From the NCBI GenBank assembly GCA_964591705.1, contig CAZQCX010000035.1:1-15920 (forward strand): DNA of 15,920 nt, read 5' to 3'. Shown one piece after another: positions 14,962 to 15,920 of the stretch. How positions within the stretch are numbered: position 1 is the first letter of the stretch; every line of letters starts with the position of its first letter. The position numbers and the translations under genes were made by a program. Under the pieces are notes generated by a model. The model made no database searches. It worked only from the letters and a program-made list of their open reading frames with translations, and was not told the origin of the DNA. Origin of the DNA: UBA11855 sp964591705. Lineage in GTDB: Archaea > Thermoproteota > Bathyarchaeia > Bathyarchaeales > Bathycorpusculaceae.

Positions 14962-15267
14962 TTGGGAAAAAAGAAAGTGCTGAGTGAAGGCGCACTTAAC
15001 GAGATGGTTTATCCTGCTCAAGGAGAAGTTCTCGGTGTCGTAACGAAACTGCTTGGTTTCGATCGAATAATGGTGAAGTGCCAAGATGGCAACGAACGTT
15101 TATGCCGGATTCGCGGTAAAATGAAGCGAAGAGTCTGGATTAGAGAGCGCGATATTGTAGTGGTCTCTCCTTGGGATTTCCAGAGCGACAAACGAGGCGA
15201 TGTTACATGGCGCTACACTCACGCCCAGGCAGACACGCTTCGCAGAAAAGGCTACCTAACTCTGTAG
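14962..15267 (+). CDS. eif1a: Translation initiation factor aIF1A
   Basis: Archaeal homologue of eIF1A/IF1, an OB-fold protein that binds the A site of the small ribosomal subunit during initiation. The core reads EGEVLG-like PAQGEVLGVVTKLLGFDRIM, then VKCQDGNERLCRIRGKMKRR, VWIRERDIVVVSPWDFQSDK and GDVTWRYTHAQADTLRRKGY, all typical. I place the start at the TTG at 14962, giving 101 residues beginning MGKKKVLSEGALNEM. This start has a strong Shine-Dalgarno GAGGT at 14951-14955 and matches the expected basic amino end. The longer frame from the ATG at 14884 adds 26 residues unlike the family, with the promoter inside them. Its last 12 bases overlap the converging gene. Confidence 0.94.
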   Translation: MGKKKVLSEGALNEMVYPAQGEVLGVVTKLLGFDRIMVKCQDGNERLCRIRGKMKRRVWIRERDIVVVSPWDFQSDKRGDVTWRYTHAQADTLRRKGYLTL

Positions 15268-15591
15268 CAGAATTACGTGCTGTTTTCTTAGGCCGCATTT
15301 TGGGAATATTGATTGTTTAAGACTTGATTTGAGGGAGGAATCTTCAGGATACACGCCACCCCATCTGACAATAGTCAAATTCTCTGTGCAAACAGCATCC
15401 GAGTAGACGCCGAACCCGACCGCCACAACAAGCCCAGCCGACGGAATAGCCCGCTGCACACTCAGAAACGCAAAAGTCACAGCTGAACCCACAACCATCC
15501 CAGCCAGGCACGCCACATCAATCAGCAGCAAGACACGCTTCGGGTTGACCTGCTCCAACGCCCAACACACAAGAAAAACCTCAGAAGCCAA
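15256..15591 (-). CDS. Small membrane protein, probably truncated member of a 'VYxD...C' secreted family
   Basis: Up to 111 residues from the TTG at 15591. A hydrophobic helix (VLLLIDVACLAGMVVGSAVTF) is followed by an outside segment with GFGVYSDAVCTENLTIVRWG and VYPED. This resembles the 'GVYWDxxCTNxVTSIDWGxxxPG' opening I recall from many Bathyarchaeia and related archaeal surface proteins, where a beta-sandwich domain follows. Here the likeness ends after VYPED, and the remaining 27 residues (SLKSSLKQSIFPKC onward) look unrelated and run into the aIF1A stop. It may therefore be a 3'-truncated gene or a pseudogene. A TATA-like element only 6 bases ahead of the TTG suggests the true start is further in, at GTG 15570 or TTG 15558. 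Confidence 0.5.
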   Translation of the reverse strand: MASEVFLVCWALEQVNPKRVLLLIDVACLAGMVVGSAVTFAFLSVQRAIPSAGLVVAVGFGVYSDAVCTENLTIVRWGGVYPEDSSLKSSLKQSIFPKCGLRKQHVILLQS

Positions 15592-15596
15592 GCAGG

Positions 15597-15606
15597 TTTA
15601 AGTCTA
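15597..15606 (-). promoter_or_regulatory. TATA-like element of the small membrane protein
   Basis: Reverse strand TAGACTTAAA, identical to the HD-gene element at 14869-14878. It predicts transcription from about 15575. Confidence 0.45.
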
Positions 15607-15628
15607 ATTGCACAAAATGCAACAGGAT

Positions 15629-15670
15629 AGAATGTCCTAGCGCTAGGAGAGTGGCTTGCAGGACAATTCT
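15629..15670. repeat. Hairpin with an internal 14-bp perfect palindrome
   Basis: AGAATGTCCT (15629-15638) and AGGACAATTCT (15660-15670) can pair over ten bases with one bulge. Inside, and overlapping the first arm, is the perfect palindrome TCCTAGCGCTAGGA (15635-15648). The two foldings exclude each other. It could be an operator or an RNA switch-like element; no gene lies on it. Confidence 0.45.
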
Positions 15671-15754
15671 ACGATTCTTCTTTCCATGAAATTGTAAATA
15701 TGAAGCCAGTAAAAAATCTATTGAGAAAGAAGCCTGATTTAGGCAGTCTTGCTT

Positions 15755-15831
15755 AGTCAATGATCCTTAACTAGAAAAAAAGCGTGTTAAGTCAAGGTTT
15801 CTATACAAAAACTCTTTTTTGCTTGAGTCAA
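15755..15831 (+). promoter_or_regulatory. Three AGTCAA repeats spaced 35-36 bp upstream of a promoter
   Basis: AGTCAA occurs at 15755-15760, 15790-15795 and 15826-15831, starts 35 and 36 bp apart, each after a T-rich GCTT/GTTA-type lead. The last copy ends three bases before the TATA box, where a regulator or TFB-adjacent factor could act. The second and third copies also form an imperfect inverted repeat. Confidence 0.4.
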
Positions 15832-15833
15832 CC

Positions 15834-15845
15834 CTTTATAAAAAA
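15834..15845 (+). promoter_or_regulatory. Strong TATA box near the right edge
   Basis: CTTTATAAAAAA is the best archaeal TATA match in the window. Transcription would begin near 15864, within a small stem CCTGCCG-agttag-CGGCAGG (15858-15877) whose second arm overlaps the only ribosome-binding-like bases. Confidence 0.6.
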
Positions 15846-15881
15846 CATAGCAGAATACCTGCCGAGTTAGCGGCAGGATGA

Positions 15882-15920
15882 ATGCGTCCACAAGTTCTAT
15901 CTTTTTTGTGCTCTGATAGG
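15882..15920 (+). CDS. Possible 5' end of a gene continuing beyond the window
   Basis: An ATG at 15882 opens a frame to the right edge (MRPQVLSFLCSDR). It lies about 18 nt after the predicted transcription start, with GGCAGGA just upstream. The overlapping ATG at 15878 stops after 12 codons. Only 13 codons are seen, so this is tentative. Confidence 0.3.
   Translation, partial: MRPQVLSFLCSDR

Noticed and set aside
1..15920. CRISPR arrays, insertion sequences, integrases, attachment sites, rRNA
   Set aside because: I saw no regularly spaced repeats with spacers, no transposase or integrase motifs, no terminal inverted repeats flanking a gene, and no rRNA-like sequence.

Overview
This window is archaeal chromosome. 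The evidence is the archaeal translation factors aIF2beta and aIF1A, the archaea-restricted families DUF424, DUF373 and COG1340-type coiled-coil protein, TATA-like boxes about 25-45 nt ahead of starts, frequent TTG/GTG starts, and a short OB-fold ssDNA-binding protein of the Sulfolobus/TACK type with an RGG tail. The overall flavour (this SSB, N-glycosylation-rich beta-helix surface protein, small 'VYSD...C' membrane protein) fits the TACK group and in particular Bathyarchaeia, but that placement is inference from recall, not a phylogeny. A run of exactly 100 N (3518-3617) marks a scaffold join, so this is a draft or metagenome assembly.

Layout. (1) 1-2894, + strand: an ABC import operon with the last codons of an upstream gene, a fused double permease and an ATPase with a TOBE tail; together they look like an importer of the Fe3+/thiamine/polyamine/anion class. 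(2) 3045-3700, +: the SSB gene, whose glycine/arginine repeat tail runs into the assembly gap, followed by T-tract terminators. (3) 3812-6241, - strand: two very small winged-helix proteins and CTP synthase PyrG. (4) 6302-6866: over 500 bp with no convincing gene, then a stand-alone Lrp/AsnC ligand-binding (RAM) domain protein and a YchF/OBG-type GTPase with TGS domain. (5) 8538-11598, -: a probable run COG1340 coiled-coil protein, DUF373 membrane protein, and cis-prenyltransferase UppS (lipid carrier for glycan assembly). (6) 11758-12477, +, divergent from (5): aIF2beta and DUF424, stop and start directly abutting. (7) 12595-13989, +: a membrane-anchored, sequon-rich right-handed beta-helix surface protein. 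(8) 14048-14827, -: an HD-domain phosphohydrolase, divergent from aIF1A (+). (9) 15256-15591, -: a small membrane protein that looks truncated, overlapping the aIF1A stop, then about 330 bp of structured, promoter-rich DNA leading to a gene beyond the right edge.

Most of the window is housekeeping: pyrimidine nucleotide synthesis, translation initiation, ribosome-associated GTPase, ssDNA binding, isoprenoid carrier synthesis. I do not see a clear new defence, mobile or biosynthetic system. The points most worth a second look are non-coding: a nested hairpin with a symmetric internal loop after DUF424 (12478-12521), the palindrome/hairpin and three evenly spaced AGTCAA repeats at 15629-15843, and the unexplained 6302-6866 stretch. 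The truncated membrane protein at the right end and several start-site corrections (aIF1A, PyrG, COG1340) are also useful.
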